Shown here piece after piece: positions 42,571-54,401 of a DNA stretch of 64,000 nt. The stretch is from Coccinella septempunctata (taxonomy: Eukaryota; Arthropoda; Insecta; Coleoptera; Coccinellidae): contig NC_058189.1 in NCBI RefSeq assembly GCF_907165205.1, forward strand, positions 17,978,001 through 18,042,000. The letters run 5' to 3'. The notes under the pieces are model-generated. The model was not told the origin of the DNA. It did not search any database and saw only the letters and a list, made by a program, of their open reading frames with translations. The position numbers were made by a program, and so were the translations under genes. Numbering within the stretch: position 1 is the first letter of the stretch; every line of letters begins with the position of its first letter.

Positions 42571-44889
42571 AATCAAAAACTACTCGGAGGTGTAGTGAGG
42601 AAATTTTGGTTGTAAACTGTTACAGATCTCCTGTTGGTACTGATTACACTTTGTTTTGTGATTGTCTGTCAAAAGTGTTAGACAAGCTCTTAAAACCTTC
42701 AAGAAGAATTATTTTGACTGGAGATTTTAACATAGACCCAAAAAGGGACAGATGCTTTGTAATATTCTTTATTACTTTAGTATAAAAGTTTGTCCAACTG
42801 GTCCGACCAGAAGATCTAACACATTAGATTATTTATGTACAAATATTTTGGATTGTGTGGTTTATACATATGATGTAACATATTCAGATCATAGAGCCTT
42901 CATTGCGGACATCGGTTTTTGTAAGTTTGGCTTCTGCAATGTCGAGATCAAAATAGATTTTAGTTCGGAAAATGTCGATCGTTTTCTTAATTATTTACGA
43001 CAAGAGCAATGGAATATTGTTGAGAATTCTGACATTAACGAATCATTTAATGATTTCTATAATAATTTTCTTTTTCACTTCGACGAATGTTTTCCAAAAA
43101 AAAATTTCATAAGAAGAAACGGCTGAATAACTGGGTGACACAAGAGGTGAGAGAGTCTAGCTCTTATTTTCGAGATCTTTTCAAATTAAAGAAAAAATTA
43201 CCTTGTTTTGATAAAACATATGATAGGGCGAAAAAGAAACATTTCAATCCAGTTACTAAGACAAAAAGGGAGTACTTTCAATGTAAATTGAATGAATCTG
43301 ACAATCGATCAGGTTGTGCATGGTCAATTGTTCGCCAGTTAACAGGAAAGCTTGAAGGTGGTCCTAATATTTCAATTAGAGAGCCCTTCACATTAAAATT
43401 GGAAAGTAATCCTAAGAAGGTCGCAGATATGTTTAACAGGTTTTTTGTTGAGACACCGCGGTGAGTGGTTGAGGAAATTCCAGCCCCTCGTAATTCACAA
43501 GAAAAGATGAAAGAGCAGATCTTCAACGGGAGTACGTTTTTGAGGCCTTTCACTCCTGATGAAATTTATAAACTCCTATATAAAAAGCTTAAGATTAAAA
43601 AATTTTATGGTTTTGACGAGATTCCTACTTTTTTGATAAAGAAAAGTCTGGATTTGTATACCCCTTAACTGAGTTGGTGAATCTCTCATTTATAGAGGGT
43701 ACCTTCCCGGAGAAACTGAAAGTGAGCAAAATAATACCTCTGCATAAAAGGGGTGATGCTGAGGATATTCAAAACTATAGACATGTGACTTTGACCTCCT
43801 CTTTTCGAAGATTTTCGAATACTGTTTCATGGACCGGTTGGTGAATTTCTTCATGAGCAATGAGTTGATAATCAAAAATCAATTCGGCTTTTTGCCTGGC
43901 CGTGGTACGTCAGATGCAATTTTCCATTTTTTGGAGCAAATTTACTCGCATCTGGAGGGCGGTCAATGCCCTGCTGGGAATTTTTCCGACCTCAGCAGGG
44001 CATTTGATTGTGTGTCACATGAGAGGCTTTTCGGGAAGCTCGAGGGTTATGGAGTGCGCGGCAATGCTCTACATTGGATCAGATGTTTTCTTGAAAGCAG
44101 ACCACAGTATACATTGGAAGCGAAACGGATAAGGTTAGGCATCAAGTGTGCTCAGATACAATAACAAATGATATTGGGGTTGCGCAGGGGTCCATTCTGG
44201 GACCATTTCTCTTCCTCGTGTACATTAATGATATGGACACAGGAATGGAATCAGATTATACTATGTAATATGTATGCAAATGATTCTGCATTTATCACTG
44301 GTGATCGGTCATTGAACGTTCTTAAGCGGAAATGTAATTCGGAATTGTCCAGCCTAATGGAATGGTGCAATGTTAATCAACTTTTCTTGAATCTGTCCAA
44401 AACGTACTACATGGTTTTTCATAATCCTCAGAAAACTGAAGATTTGAACATGAGGATAGTTACTGATGACATTAATGTAGTGAGATCGCAGTGTGTTTCC
44501 TTCTTGGGAACCATTATTGATGACACCCTCACTTGGAAGTCCCATTGTGAAAAACTTGCTTCCAGAATAAATAGTGCGTGTTACCTCCTGCGCAGTGTTA
44601 GGGGTTCGCTAGACCAAAATGACTTGATTGGCCTATTTTATGTGCTAGTTATGTCAAGATTTAGGTATGGTGTCTGCTTTTGGGGAATATCTGCAGAGTC
44701 GGGCAGCGTATTTAAGGCACAGAAACGTGCTATTAGAGTAATGACTGGCGTTAACCGGCTGACATCGTGTCGAGACATATTTGAGAAGTACTCAGTCGCC
44801 AGACTTCCTTGTCTGTATATTATCGAGTGTGGAGTGTATGTGCACAAGAATAAGAAAAAAATTACAACTAATGGACCAGGAAGTCCTAA

Positions 44890-45135
44890 TGGAACTACAA
44901 AACTCAATATAGACATCTGCGCATTGTCCGAAACGTGGAAGAAAGGCAAAGGCAACATCAAATACCATGATTACCTACTATTTTATAGTGGAAAGGACAA
45001 GGATCAAAGAGCACAGGCCGAAGTGGGAGTGTTGATACATAATAGATTACAAGACAACATTGGCGAAGCTCAATTTCTCAATAGCAATTGTAACGATACT
45101 TGATTGTTATAAAAATCAAGTCTCGTTTTAAACAT
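44890..45135 (+). pseudogene. RTE-type endonuclease, N-terminal fragment
   Basis: It encodes KLNIDICALSETWKKGKGNI, YHDYLLFYSGKD and AEVGVLIHNRLQDNI. After a frameshift a strand ERYLIVIKIKS-like block follows. It continues at 46995 after an LTR-like block, which marks an RTE-clade endonuclease cut in two. Confidence 0.7.
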
Positions 45136-45559
45136 CCGTTTCCCTAAATTTTCCAGTTGAAGCAATGCAACACCGTCTGATGGAGATTTCAGTTTCAGTA
45201 TAGTTATTTCGTTTCATTACAGAAATATTTTTCTGAATCCTGATTAATAAATTCAAATTCCGTATAATTGAAATTTCCATCATTAATCCGCCGTAAGAAT
45301 CCAAAACAAAGAAAAAGTGTCTTTCTGCATTCTGCGTTGTTTTTCCGTCCACAAAAACACACCGAATTCAGCATAAAACAACGTGGATTGCAGATAACGA
45401 CAGTTTCTCTTACTGATAAAGAGATAACCGCCACCGAGAATATTTCTTCTGAGGAGAATATTCGAGAATTCCGAATTTTTGAGTGCAATTTTGATCACGT
45501 GACCGTCCACATGTTGGAAAGTTGATAAATAGGGCCGCACCACCAGACGAGCGTCAGTC

Positions 45560-45720
45560 ATTCTTTATTCCTTATTCATTCTTTATTCATTCTTGATTCT
45601 GTATTCATTAGTCATTCTGTATTCATTCTTTAGTCATTCATTCATTATTCATTCTTGATTCTGGATTCTTTATTCATTCGTGATTCTTTATTCAGTAATC
45701 TTTCTTGCTTCATTCTATTC
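45560..45720. repeat. ATTC-rich degenerate simple repeat
   Basis: Many TTATTCATTC and TGATTCTTTATTC units. It probably belongs to the transcribed part of the LTR-like block. Confidence 0.75.
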
Positions 45721-45930
45721 ACTGTACGGCGATTAATTCATTTCTGCTTAAATTTTGATATTCTTCCTATTAGAGTTTTTTTTCTTTTCTTTTCATTTCT
45801 CTAAGTGGTGGTGTGACCGAACCGGAACAAACTGTAAGTCTTTTCTTGTTACCGCATACTTCGTGATTCAAAGTTGCATTCTTTTATTTGTTTAATTGTG
45901 TTAATCCTTGTTGTTAATCCCCCTGTTTAA

Positions 45931-46390
45931 CGCAGACTTCTGTCGCCTGGTTCTCTGGTGAACCAAGACCAGTCGGCAGAAGTCTCGAAGTTTTTCTGCT
46001 GGTAATGCTTGGCGTGTACACCCAAGGTTGCCACGGAAATACTACAGTAGCCTACCCCGTCCTACCCCTTGTATTTCCTTTTCCTGTTTAACGCAGACTT
46101 CTGTCGTCTGACTCTCTGGTGAACCAAGACCAACCGACGAAAGTCCCGAAGTCGTTCCGCTGCTAATGCTTGGCGTGTACACCCAAGGTTGCCACGGAAA
46201 AACCACAGTAACCTATCCCGTCCTACCTCTGTTGTGTTCCATTTAGATTTCCCATTTACCGCAGACTTCTGTCGCCTGGCTTTCTGGTGACGGAAACCAA
46301 TCGGCAGAGGTCTCGAAGTCTTTCTGCTGGTAATGCTTGGCGTGTACACCCAAGGTTGCCAAGGACAGACCACAATAAACTACCCCGTTA
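45931..46390. repeat. Three tandem repeats of 161-168 bases
   Basis: The units start with CGCAGACTTCTGTCG at 45931, 46092 and 46260. Each contains CTGGTGA, a CGGCAGAAGTCTCGAAG-like word complementary to the start (a hairpin), and TGCTTGGCGTGTACACCCAA. The start and middle of each unit can fold on each other. Confidence 0.9.
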
Positions 46391-46994
46391 TCCTGTAAAT
46401 TGTTGCATTGTGTTTCACATGAATCAACCCTGTCCCGTTTATTGAATAGTTTGAATTCTGATAGGCCTGTACATTGAAAATCACTGAAAGTGCTCGGGAA
46501 CAAACCCCGATAAATTAACGGATTACAGGGATTTGGATTCTTCTTAGACAACCGGTTACTGTAAATTTTGTGTGAACCCCGTACATCCCTTATTGTCTCA
46601 GAAGGAATCAAAGTGACCGCTATTGATTTCTTTCTTTAATACCTGATATTTTGACTGAATATAATTAATTTGAATATTATTTAATTCATTAATTTCACTG
46701 TGTTGATTTTGAATTTCTAACCACCGTGACAGTTGCATTTCCGTTTTCCTCATTTAGAACTGGATCATCAGCTGTATATATATATATATTTCTTGACTTG
46801 GAAATCATTGCATGGTTCACTGTAATTTAGATTAGTATAATAAAAAATTCGGTTTTAAAGTACTTGTTAACGCTACCACCTTAGATAACCCCGAACTCTG
46901 TCTCCGACTAGTAGGTACCTGGGTGGGTTTGCTATTTCTCCCTATTGAAAGAATAGCTGGCGCTCGAGATTAAACCCTTTTTACGAACCAAACC

Positions 46995-49330
46995 CGTTAC
47001 ACAATATCATGTAAATCACCCTGAATTTTGGAGAAGAAGATATATACATTATAAGTGTATACGCACCCGACATAAGCAAGCCCAGGGAAGAAAGATGCCG
47101 CTTCTTTGGTGAATTACAGGAAGTGCTAAACACTCTACCAAAGAACTCAAAAATTTTCATAATAGGTGATCTCAACTCTAGAATAGGAAATACAGTCATT
47201 CCTGATGTCATGCAGAGATTTAACGAAGACGTTGTGAACGACAATGGAGACATGCTAATGACAATATGCGCACAAAACGAACTTCGCGTTAATAATACAT
47301 TTTTCCTGCATAAGCAGAGCCAGAAATACACCTTTGGTAACACGAGGAACCACAAATCTTCGATTCACTTTAGTATCTCCAACAGGTTGGTTCAACAGAG
47401 CCAAATCCTTGATGTAAGAACCTTAACATCTGCGAACGTGGGAACGGTACATGGTCTTGTACTGTGTAAATATCGTTGCAAGGCACATACACCTAAGAAA
47501 AAGCCTTCCGTGTATATAGAAAAATACAATTTAGAAAGTTTTAAAGACGATTCCACAAAACTGCTGTATAGGAAACAAACGACTAGAAGAAAAGCTAAAG
47601 TTGACGGATGTAAAAGAAGCCAAAGATTTGAACACTTTGTGGAGAAAAATCAAGGAAAGTATAGTTGATAGCGCAAAGGAAGCTATTGGAGTCAGAAGGG
47701 TAAACATAAATGGAAGAATGCAGTTTAAACCTTGGTTCATATTATAGATGACGTAAAACAGCTGGCTAAACAAAAGAAAGATGATGAAAAAAAGAGAACG
47801 ATCTATATGGAGCACAGAAGAAGATCTGGAGAGTGGTGAGGAACAGAAGACAGAAGTTATGCGAAGAGGTACAAGTAAACTCTATTACACCGGAAAAATG
47901 GAAAGATTTTATGGAAAATTTATATAAAAGCCGGATGAGGACGTCGAACGCGTGCAGAATCATCAGGAAGCACAAGATGAAATAACGAATGAAGAAGAAA
48001 TAACACAGAATGAAGTTCGCGAAATGGTAAAGAAACTTAAGAACAGAAAAGCACCTGGACCCGATGACATCAGCAATGAAATGCTAAAGAATGGTTGCAT
48101 ACCCTTAGAAATTGCTCTAATTCTGTTGTTCCGAAAAGTAATATCCAGCCGAGAAACCCCAGAAGAGTGGAAGCGGAGTATAACAATACCCAACTACAAA
48201 AAAGGAAATAAGAATTATCCTGGAAATTATAGATCAATAACCTTACTAAACAGCGTAAGTAAACTCTTTACAAAGATCCTATCAAAAAGAATAACAGAAA
48301 AAATGTATATCCAAGAAGAACAGCAAGGATTCAGGCACAACAGATCAGCAGTTGATGCAATATTCATTTTGAGACAAATGATTGAAAAATCATTGGAGTT
48401 TGATAAACCTTTATATCTATGCTTTGTGGACCTCACAAAAGCATTCGATCGAGTGCGGCTACCAGATGTCTTGAAAATTCTGAAGGACGACAAAACACAT
48501 ATAAGTCATTGTACAGCTCAACAAGAACAACAGAACAAGGGTCAAAACTCAACACGGCTTAACAGAAGACATACCTGTACTGTCGGGAATTCTCCAGGGC
48601 GATAGCCTAAGCCCAACCCTATTCAACCTGATTATGAATGAAATAATAGGTATTGTCAACCAAACCAGTAGAGGATATAGAATGGGATAAAGTGCATTGA
48701 AGATCTTAGGCTATGCGGATGATGCTATTTTAATGGCCGAAAACGAAGATGATCTACAACGTCTGCTCTATCGATTTCAAACAACAGCAGAAAAATTCAA
48801 TATGATAATATCATTCGAGCAAACGGAATCGATGGTGATCTCTCGAGAACCTATCCGGTGCAAATTGGCCGTCAATGACAGGTCTATCAAACATTCCATG
48901 CAATGTACTTACCTAGGAGTAGAAATATACAGCTGCAAGAACTTGTACCAAGAAGTGCGGACTCAGACGAATAAAGCATCCCGAATATCTGAATGCTTGA
49001 GAGAAATAATATGGGAGAACAAACATATGACAACAGAAAGTAAAGTCCGTATATACAAAACGGCTGTGAGAACAATATTAACATACGCAGCAGAAAACGG
49101 TGTTGAAACCTCCAGAACCAAGAGATGAAAATCCTAAGAACAATAAAGGGAGTAACACTGCGGGACCAAATAAGAAGCAGTGTTATACGAGAAGAACTGG
49201 AAGTGCAGGATATTGTTCGGTTTGTGCGGTCAAGACACAGGAACTGGAGACACCACGTGGCAAGAAGGAGCAACGATAAATGGGCAAAGTGGGCAGAGAA
49301 CGAAAAGCCAAACTCAAAACGCCCTCTCGG
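46995..49330 (+). pseudogene. RTE-clade LINE: endonuclease remainder and reverse transcriptase
   Basis: It resumes with EEDIYIISVYAPDISKPREE and FIIGDLNSRIGN (catalytic GDxN), then FLHKQSQKYTFGN. The RT lies at 47952-49128: NRKAPGPDDISNEML, NYRSITLLNSVSKL, QQGFRHNRSAVDAIF, FVDLTKAFDRVRL and, after a frameshift, LGYADDAILMAENEDDL (catalytic ADD). It ends with HVARRSNDKWAKW and NSKRPLG, the RTE terminal pattern, and abuts a truncated Jockey at about 49332. Confidence 0.78.
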
Positions 49331-49331
49331 C

Positions 49332-50296
49332 CCGATTGTTGATCGTGTTTACGTTCCACGAGATTATCTTGAGGGATTTCTTCCTAATATCCGGAAGGTC
49401 CATTAATTCAGTTAACTGAATAATTCTTGGAGTGTTTTCTCCATTTTCCTCTCAATTTTCAACATTATCTTGTTGGAAATTTTTTCCGTGTAGATATCTA
49501 AATCATCGGCTGATTCAGATATCTTTTTCTTCTCCTGTTGACTGTTCCCAGCCTGTTTCATTGGAAGCTTCTTCTGTTCTTCTTTTTTCTGAACCGGTTT
49601 TGGAGTCTCCCTCTTCTCTTCCTGTTCTGCAGGTTTGGTCTTTGCTACTTCCAGAATTTTTTGAACAGTAGTTGTTGTTTTTGTTACCGGCTTTTTCTGT
49701 TCAGCTGGTTTTCGTGAATTCTTCTTTCTGGTCACCAGCTTGAACTCGCTATATCCTTTGTAGCTAGCTGGATGGCCCTCTTCTCCACATAAGACGCATG
49801 TGGCATTTCTCTCTTTTTCTGTTGAGTGTGCAGTCATTGCTGCTAAGGCTTCCTGAGCACTTTACGCATCTCCACGAGAAGGAGCATTTGTTCTGTGCAT
49901 GTCCGTACCTTTGGCACCTAAAGCACTGGCTTGGACTTTCAGGCCTCTTTTTGTGTTCAACCACAATACAGAGATTGTAGAGTCGCTTCACTTCGAAGAT
50001 TTCCTTTTTCTGGGTTTTAACCAGGTAGAGAGTTATAAGCTCCTTCGTCTTTTTCGACGTCATTCTGAACACCTCAGCGTCAGGTATTCCCTGGAATATC
50101 AGGTCGTCCTTAATCAACGCAAGATCAGCGTCGATTGGTAAATGCCTGATGACGGCATATATTTTCTTCTCTTCCTCCGTTTGGTAGGTAAAAATTTTTT
50201 TACCATGCTGTTCGAAAAATTTGCTAATTTTTTTATAATCATCTACGGTTAACGGAATGATTCTAATACCGTCTTTAACTACGGTTGCGCGGCTAT
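49332..50296 (-). mobile_element. Outer Jockey copy, 3' part (ORF2 start and ORF1 end)
   Basis: In minus orientation this is the C-terminal two thirds of ORF1 (50117 to 49410, knuckle region CFRCQRYGHAQNKC and CVKCSGSLSSNDC) and the first residues of ORF2, cut off at about 49332 against the RTE element. It continues at 54402 on the other side of a nested Jockey. Confidence 0.8.
49404..50280 (-). pseudogene. Jockey ORF1, C-terminal portion (outer copy)
   Basis: The frames at 49764-50117 and 49412-49837 hold LIKDDLIFQGIPDAEVFRM, the zinc knuckles, the CVLCGEEGHPASYKG knuckle and the lysine-rich tail ending SESADDLDIYTEKISNKIM. Small frameshifts separate the parts. Its N-terminal part is at 54420-54871. 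Confidence 0.8.
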
Positions 50297-50571
50297 TTTA
50301 TTTTTTTTTGGTGTAGCAGGGGGAAAATCTGCAAGTCAGACGAACCACCTTCTCCTGAGGGGGAACAAGTGTGGGGGATTCTCACTCTCCTGAGCTCGAG
50401 ACCCACTAAAAACCTTTAACTGCTTTTTGAATATTGGCTCCGGGCATTTGCCTATAAACCGTTCATCTCTTAGTCGATTTTCTTCTCGCACACTATCGTG
50501 CTGGGATTTATGTGTTTATCCTCTATAGGGTAACACTTTATTGGATTTCTCAATAAGTTTATGTTCTTATT

Positions 50572-53249
50572 TTAATCTCTTCTTAATCGATCTCTTGGTC
50601 TCCTTTGGTAAATTCGCATTCTCCTTCTGTCTTCCTCTGGGTCATAGTCCACAAGTCTCCTGAGTTCTTGATTCGGATGGTTTTTCGCTGTTTCGAATAT
50701 TTTCTCTGCTTTTCTGTTCATGAATTCCGTTATGGTTTCCCATTTTAGGTCCCTATACATCTGTCTCTTCCTGACAAACCAAGGTGCATCTATTGCACAT
50801 CGTAGCAGCTTGTTTTCAGTGGCCTGAATTATTTTGATGTGGCTCTTTGCCGCGAAACTCCAGGCAACTGATCCATAAGTCAGATGAGGCCTAGCAACGG
50901 CTTCAATTATCTTCAATTTTGTCTCTTTCGACATGTGACTTCTTCTTCCTATTAGAGGGTAGAGTCTATACATCGCTGATTTTGTTTTGTCGATTGCTTG
51001 TTTGATATGACTTTTCCAAGTAAGTCCTTTGTCAAGCGTTATTCCTAAATATTTGGCTTCATTTTTCCAGTCGATTTCTTCGCCGTCAACTTCTAGATTC
51101 GTTGTGGGTCGCAGTCTTCTCTTCTGTAGTAATACTGCTTGGCTCTTTTGTCCATTGAGTTTGATTTGCAACTTTATGCACCAGTCATTTGTTTCGTCAA
51201 TCGTTTCTTGTAGAACTCGTTCTATTACTTCTATTACTGGGTTGCGGTGTCGAGTTGCTATGCCTGTGTCGTTAGCATATAACGTTAGCATATGGTTCTT
51301 GGATTCTTCGGAATATCCTGAATGTATATGTTGTACAGGAGTGGCCCAAGTACTGACCCTTTGGGTACTCCAGCCTCTATATCTCTTGTTGTGAAGCATT
51401 CTTCTTCGACTTTCACGTAAAATCTTCTATTTTTGAGATAATTCCGGATCAACTTGCATATTTTGATCGAATATCTAGCACATCTTATCTTGTATATTAT
51501 TCATTCATTCATTCATTCATTGCTGTATCCCGTTACCGGGAATGAATCTACAAAAAGAAGAAGAAAAAAAAAAAAAAAAAATTCGCTCTGGCGACGTCTT
51601 GTAAAACAAGACCTGTAGCTTGTTTATTTTGGAATCCCTCTGTAATGTATTCTGTGAGCCTTAATAATTGTTGCTCTGTTGAATGCTCTCTTCTGAATCC
51701 GAACTGTTCTGGTGGTATTAGTTTCAGATTTTCGGTTTCCTCATTTAGCCTCGTAGCTAGCTTTTCCTAACGCCGACAGTAGACTTATCGGTCTATAGTT
51801 TTGTGGGAACTTCTTCTCTTTGAATGGTTTACACTATGACTTCCGCTGTTTTCCATTTTTCTGGGTAGTGTTCTGTCCTCATAATTCCATTCGCGCAATT
51901 TGTTAGAACGGCTATACCTTTTCTAGGTAATTTCTTTAACATATTATTCGTTATTTTATCGCTTCCGGGAGCTTTCCTCTTCTTCAAACTTCTAATTATT
52001 TCCCTGATTTCATTTGGCGATGTTGGCTTGTCTATTTCAGCAGTCGCTGGTAATTCATCCATTTCTTCATCATTTTCTTCAACCAGTTCTTCCAAATCTT
52101 CATTATCGTCGTCTATTCTGTAATTTATTCTCGATTCTCGTTCGATCGAGTCCGCCAATGCATCTGCCTTATCAGTATTGGTATACGCCATTCCCCCTTC
52201 TCCGTGTAGGGGTGGAGTTTTAGTTTCTTCCCCCCGTAGCCTTTTTTGCATTCTCCATACAGAATGATCAATTGTATTCAGTTCTTGAACTCTTTTGTTC
52301 CATCTGATTGTTCCTAGATCTTTCAGGGCATTTTTCAGAACTTGGCTATGGCGGTTGAGGTTCTTTCTATTCAGATCATTTTTATTCATCCGATATATTC
52401 TTCTGAGTCTTCGATTTTCTCGTGTAAGATCTTTTACTTCCTAAGGCGTATCGCCATGCGGATGACTTGGTGCTGGTCTCTTCACTCTTCTTCTGCTTTT
52501 TCGTAAGCTTTCAATATAATCTCTACCAGCACATTCCAGATCCTCTGGAGTGCTTATTGTTGGAATTTCTGTTAATTCCGATTGTATTAAATGGCTGTAT
52601 TCAGCCCAATTGGTATATTCTCTTATTGCCATCGGTTTTTCTCTTGGTTCTTCTCCATTTGTCAATTCGACGGGCTTGTGGTTTGAGGTTCCATCTTCCA
52701 AAGTTCCAATAGAGAATTCTTGAGTTATATTCTTCAATATCGCGATATCTATTATATCTGGTATTCCTATACCAAAAGCAAGATATGTCGTTAACTCTGG
52801 TCCAATCACTGTGGCATTTTGTTTTTCGAAATCTCCGATGCAGATTTTCGGGTTTCCCTTCCAACATGTTGCTTATCTCCTCTTCCAATAAACTGTTTGG
52901 TGGTCGCTTATATGCCGAGGTAATTTCGACGATTTAATTCGGCAACAATCGTCACTGTTTCTGTTTCTCCTTGTGTTTAGTCGGATCTACTTTTGAAGTA
53001 GTGTTTTAGATCTGTTCTCACCAATATTGCTACTCCTCCTCCGGTGTTTGTAATTCTGTCACATCTATACGTTTCAAAATTCATGAAATTCAGTCGTCTG
53101 TTTCGGTTTATTCTTGTTTCCTGTAGGGCTATAATATCAGGTTGTCTCTCTGATATTATTTCTTCTATCTCGGATTTCCGAGTGTTGGTTCCGTTTATGT
53201 TCCACGGGATTATCTTGAGAGATTTCTTCCTAATATCTGTGAGGTCCAT
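50572..53249 (-). pseudogene. Jockey ORF2 (nested copy): endonuclease and RT, broken
   Basis: The start MDLTDIRKKSLKIIPWN is at 53249. The endonuclease segment (IALQETRINRNRRLNFM, GGGVAILVRTDLKHY) stops at 52977. Further pieces are at 52441-52809 and 51829-52389 (KKRKAPGSDKITNNML). RT motifs around 51600-51800 are interrupted by a small A-tailed insertion at 51491-51580. The C-terminal frame 50572-51399 holds LTLYANDTGIATRH (catalytic box AND in place of ADD), LGITLDKGLTWKSHI and the basic tail RRPRDRLRRD. It is inactive. Confidence 0.82.
51491..51580. mobile_element. Small A-tailed insertion with ATTC repeats in Jockey ORF2
   Basis: Six ATTC units, then GCTGTATCCCGTTACCGGGA and a run of about 18 A bases replace about 27 bases of the RT frame. 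It could be a SINE or a severely truncated LINE tail. Confidence 0.5.
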
Positions 53250-54401
53250 TAATTCAGTTTACTAAATAATGCTTGGAGTTTTTTCTCCATTTCCCTCTCA
53301 ATTTTCAACATTATCTTGTTGAAAAATTTTTCCGTGAAGATATCTAAATAATCGGCTGATTCAGATATCTTTTCCTTCTCCTGTTGACTGTTCACTGCCT
53401 GTTTCATTGGAAGCTTCTTCTGTTCTTCCTTTTTCTGAACGGGTTTGGGAGTCTCCCGCTTCTCTTCCTGTTCTGAAGGTTTGGTCTTCGCTACTTCCTG
53501 AATTTTTGGATCAGTAGATGTTGTTTTTGTTAACTTCTTTTTTTGTTCAGCTGGTTTTCGGGAATTCTTCTTTCTGGTCACCAGCTTGAACTCGCTACAT
53601 CCTTTGTAGCTAGCTGGATGGCCCTCTTCTCCACATAAGACGCATGTGGCATTTCTCTCTCTACCTTTTCTGGTGAGTGTGCAATCATTGCTGCTATGGC
53701 TTCCTGAGCACTTCACGCATCTCCACGGGAAGGAGCATTTGTTCTGTGCATGTCCGTACCTTTGGCACCTAAAGCACTGGCTTGGACTTTCAGGCCTCTT
53801 TTTGTGTTCAACCACAATACAGAGGTTGTAGAGATGCTTCACTTCGAAGATTCCTTTGTTCTGGGTTCTAACCAGGTAGCGAGGTATGGGCTTCTTCGTC
53901 TTGTTCGATGTCATTCTGGACACCTCAGCGTCTGATATTCCCTGGAATATCAGGTCGTCCTAAATCAACGCAAGATCAGCGTCGTGTGGTAAATGCCTGA
54001 TGACGGCATATATCTTCTTCTCCTCCTCCATTTGGTAGGTAAAAAATTCTTTACCATGCTGCTCGAAGAATTTTGTGATTTTTCTAAAATCATTTACGGT
54101 TGACGCGATGATTTTTATACCGTTTTCAAATACAATGCGCCGTTGTAGCTTATCTTTTTTCTGTAGAGAGCTTTGGATATCTCTACCCAATCTGAGGTGC
54201 CCATCATCGTGATGGGTGCGATTTTATCCTTCTTAGGCACCTCTGGTGCCTCTCTGATATTTCCTTCGTCAGATGAGGATGAGGAACTTTCTTTGCGCGC
54301 GCGCTTTGTGGAGGTGCATTTTGAGGTTTGACCGAAGGCGTTGTAGGGCTTTTTCTGAACTCCACAGGAATTACTTTTTTCCCCACCCAGTTGGCAACTT
54401 C
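53249..54401 (-). pseudogene. Jockey ORF1 (nested copy), 5'-truncated
   Basis: It begins at 54401 with EVANWVGKKVIPVEFRKSP and continues with SDEGN and PKKDKIAPITMMGTSDWVEI. The main frame 53249-53923 holds knuckles CFRCQRYGHAQNKC, CVKCSGSHSSNDC and CVLCGEEGHPASYKGC. The lysine-rich C-terminus ends FSKLN, and the stop shares TAATG with ORF2 at 53249. Frameshifts are near 53940 and 54120. Confidence 0.83.

Larger units (their letters stand above)
40730..44890 (+). mobile_element. CR1/Jockey-supergroup LINE split by an insertion
   Basis: ORF1 and the endonuclease start lie at 40730-41510. The endonuclease end and RT lie at 42590-44890. The block between (about 41500-42590) is foreign. Several stops and frameshifts are present. 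It ends near 44870-44890, where an RTE fragment begins. Confidence 0.72.
41193..45000 (+). pseudogene. LINE ORF2 (endonuclease and RT), interrupted and frameshifted
   Basis: The endonuclease start is FLSLNCQGLPGKTDLM, then VVCATETWCSD and HGGVAIWCRD. After an inserted block, VNCYRSPVG and ILTGDFNIDPKRD resume at about 42610-42740, with STLDYLCTN- and YSDHRAFIA-type catalytic motifs. The RT segments are FLPGRGTSDAIFHFL and DLSRAFDCVSHERLFGKL (43829-44160), GLRRGPFWDHF (a frameshifted VPQGS-type box), YANDSAFITGD (catalytic box with AND in place of ADD) and FLGTIIDDTLTWKSH. It is clearly inactive. Confidence 0.75.
45130..47001 (+). mobile_element. Solo-LTR-like block splitting an RTE element
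   Basis: The block interrupts the RTE endonuclease. It contains a TATA-like GATAAATAGG (45523-45532), an ATTC-rich stretch (45560-45720), three tandem repeats of about 165 bases (45931-46390) and a 3' segment TAGCTGGCGCTCGAGAT followed by GTTACA at 46996-47001. The same 3' segment ends the block at 60130-61260. No gag or pol is present. The left boundary is approximate and no target duplication was confirmed. Confidence 0.5.
50297..54401 (-). mobile_element. Jockey nested inside a related Jockey, 12-base target duplication
   Basis: The A-rich tail in minus orientation is at 50297-50310. The 5' truncation lies within ORF1 at 54401. It is flanked by TTGCGCGGCTAT at 50285-50296 and 54402-54413. 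The 3' UTR, ORF2 and ORF1 C-terminal part are all present. The nesting explains an apparent duplication inside ORF1 near 54.2-54.5 kb. Confidence 0.88.

Noticed and set aside
45268..45561. Overlapping open frames on both strands in the LTR-like block
   Set aside because: No domain or codon signal; they are random frames in a transposon-derived block.
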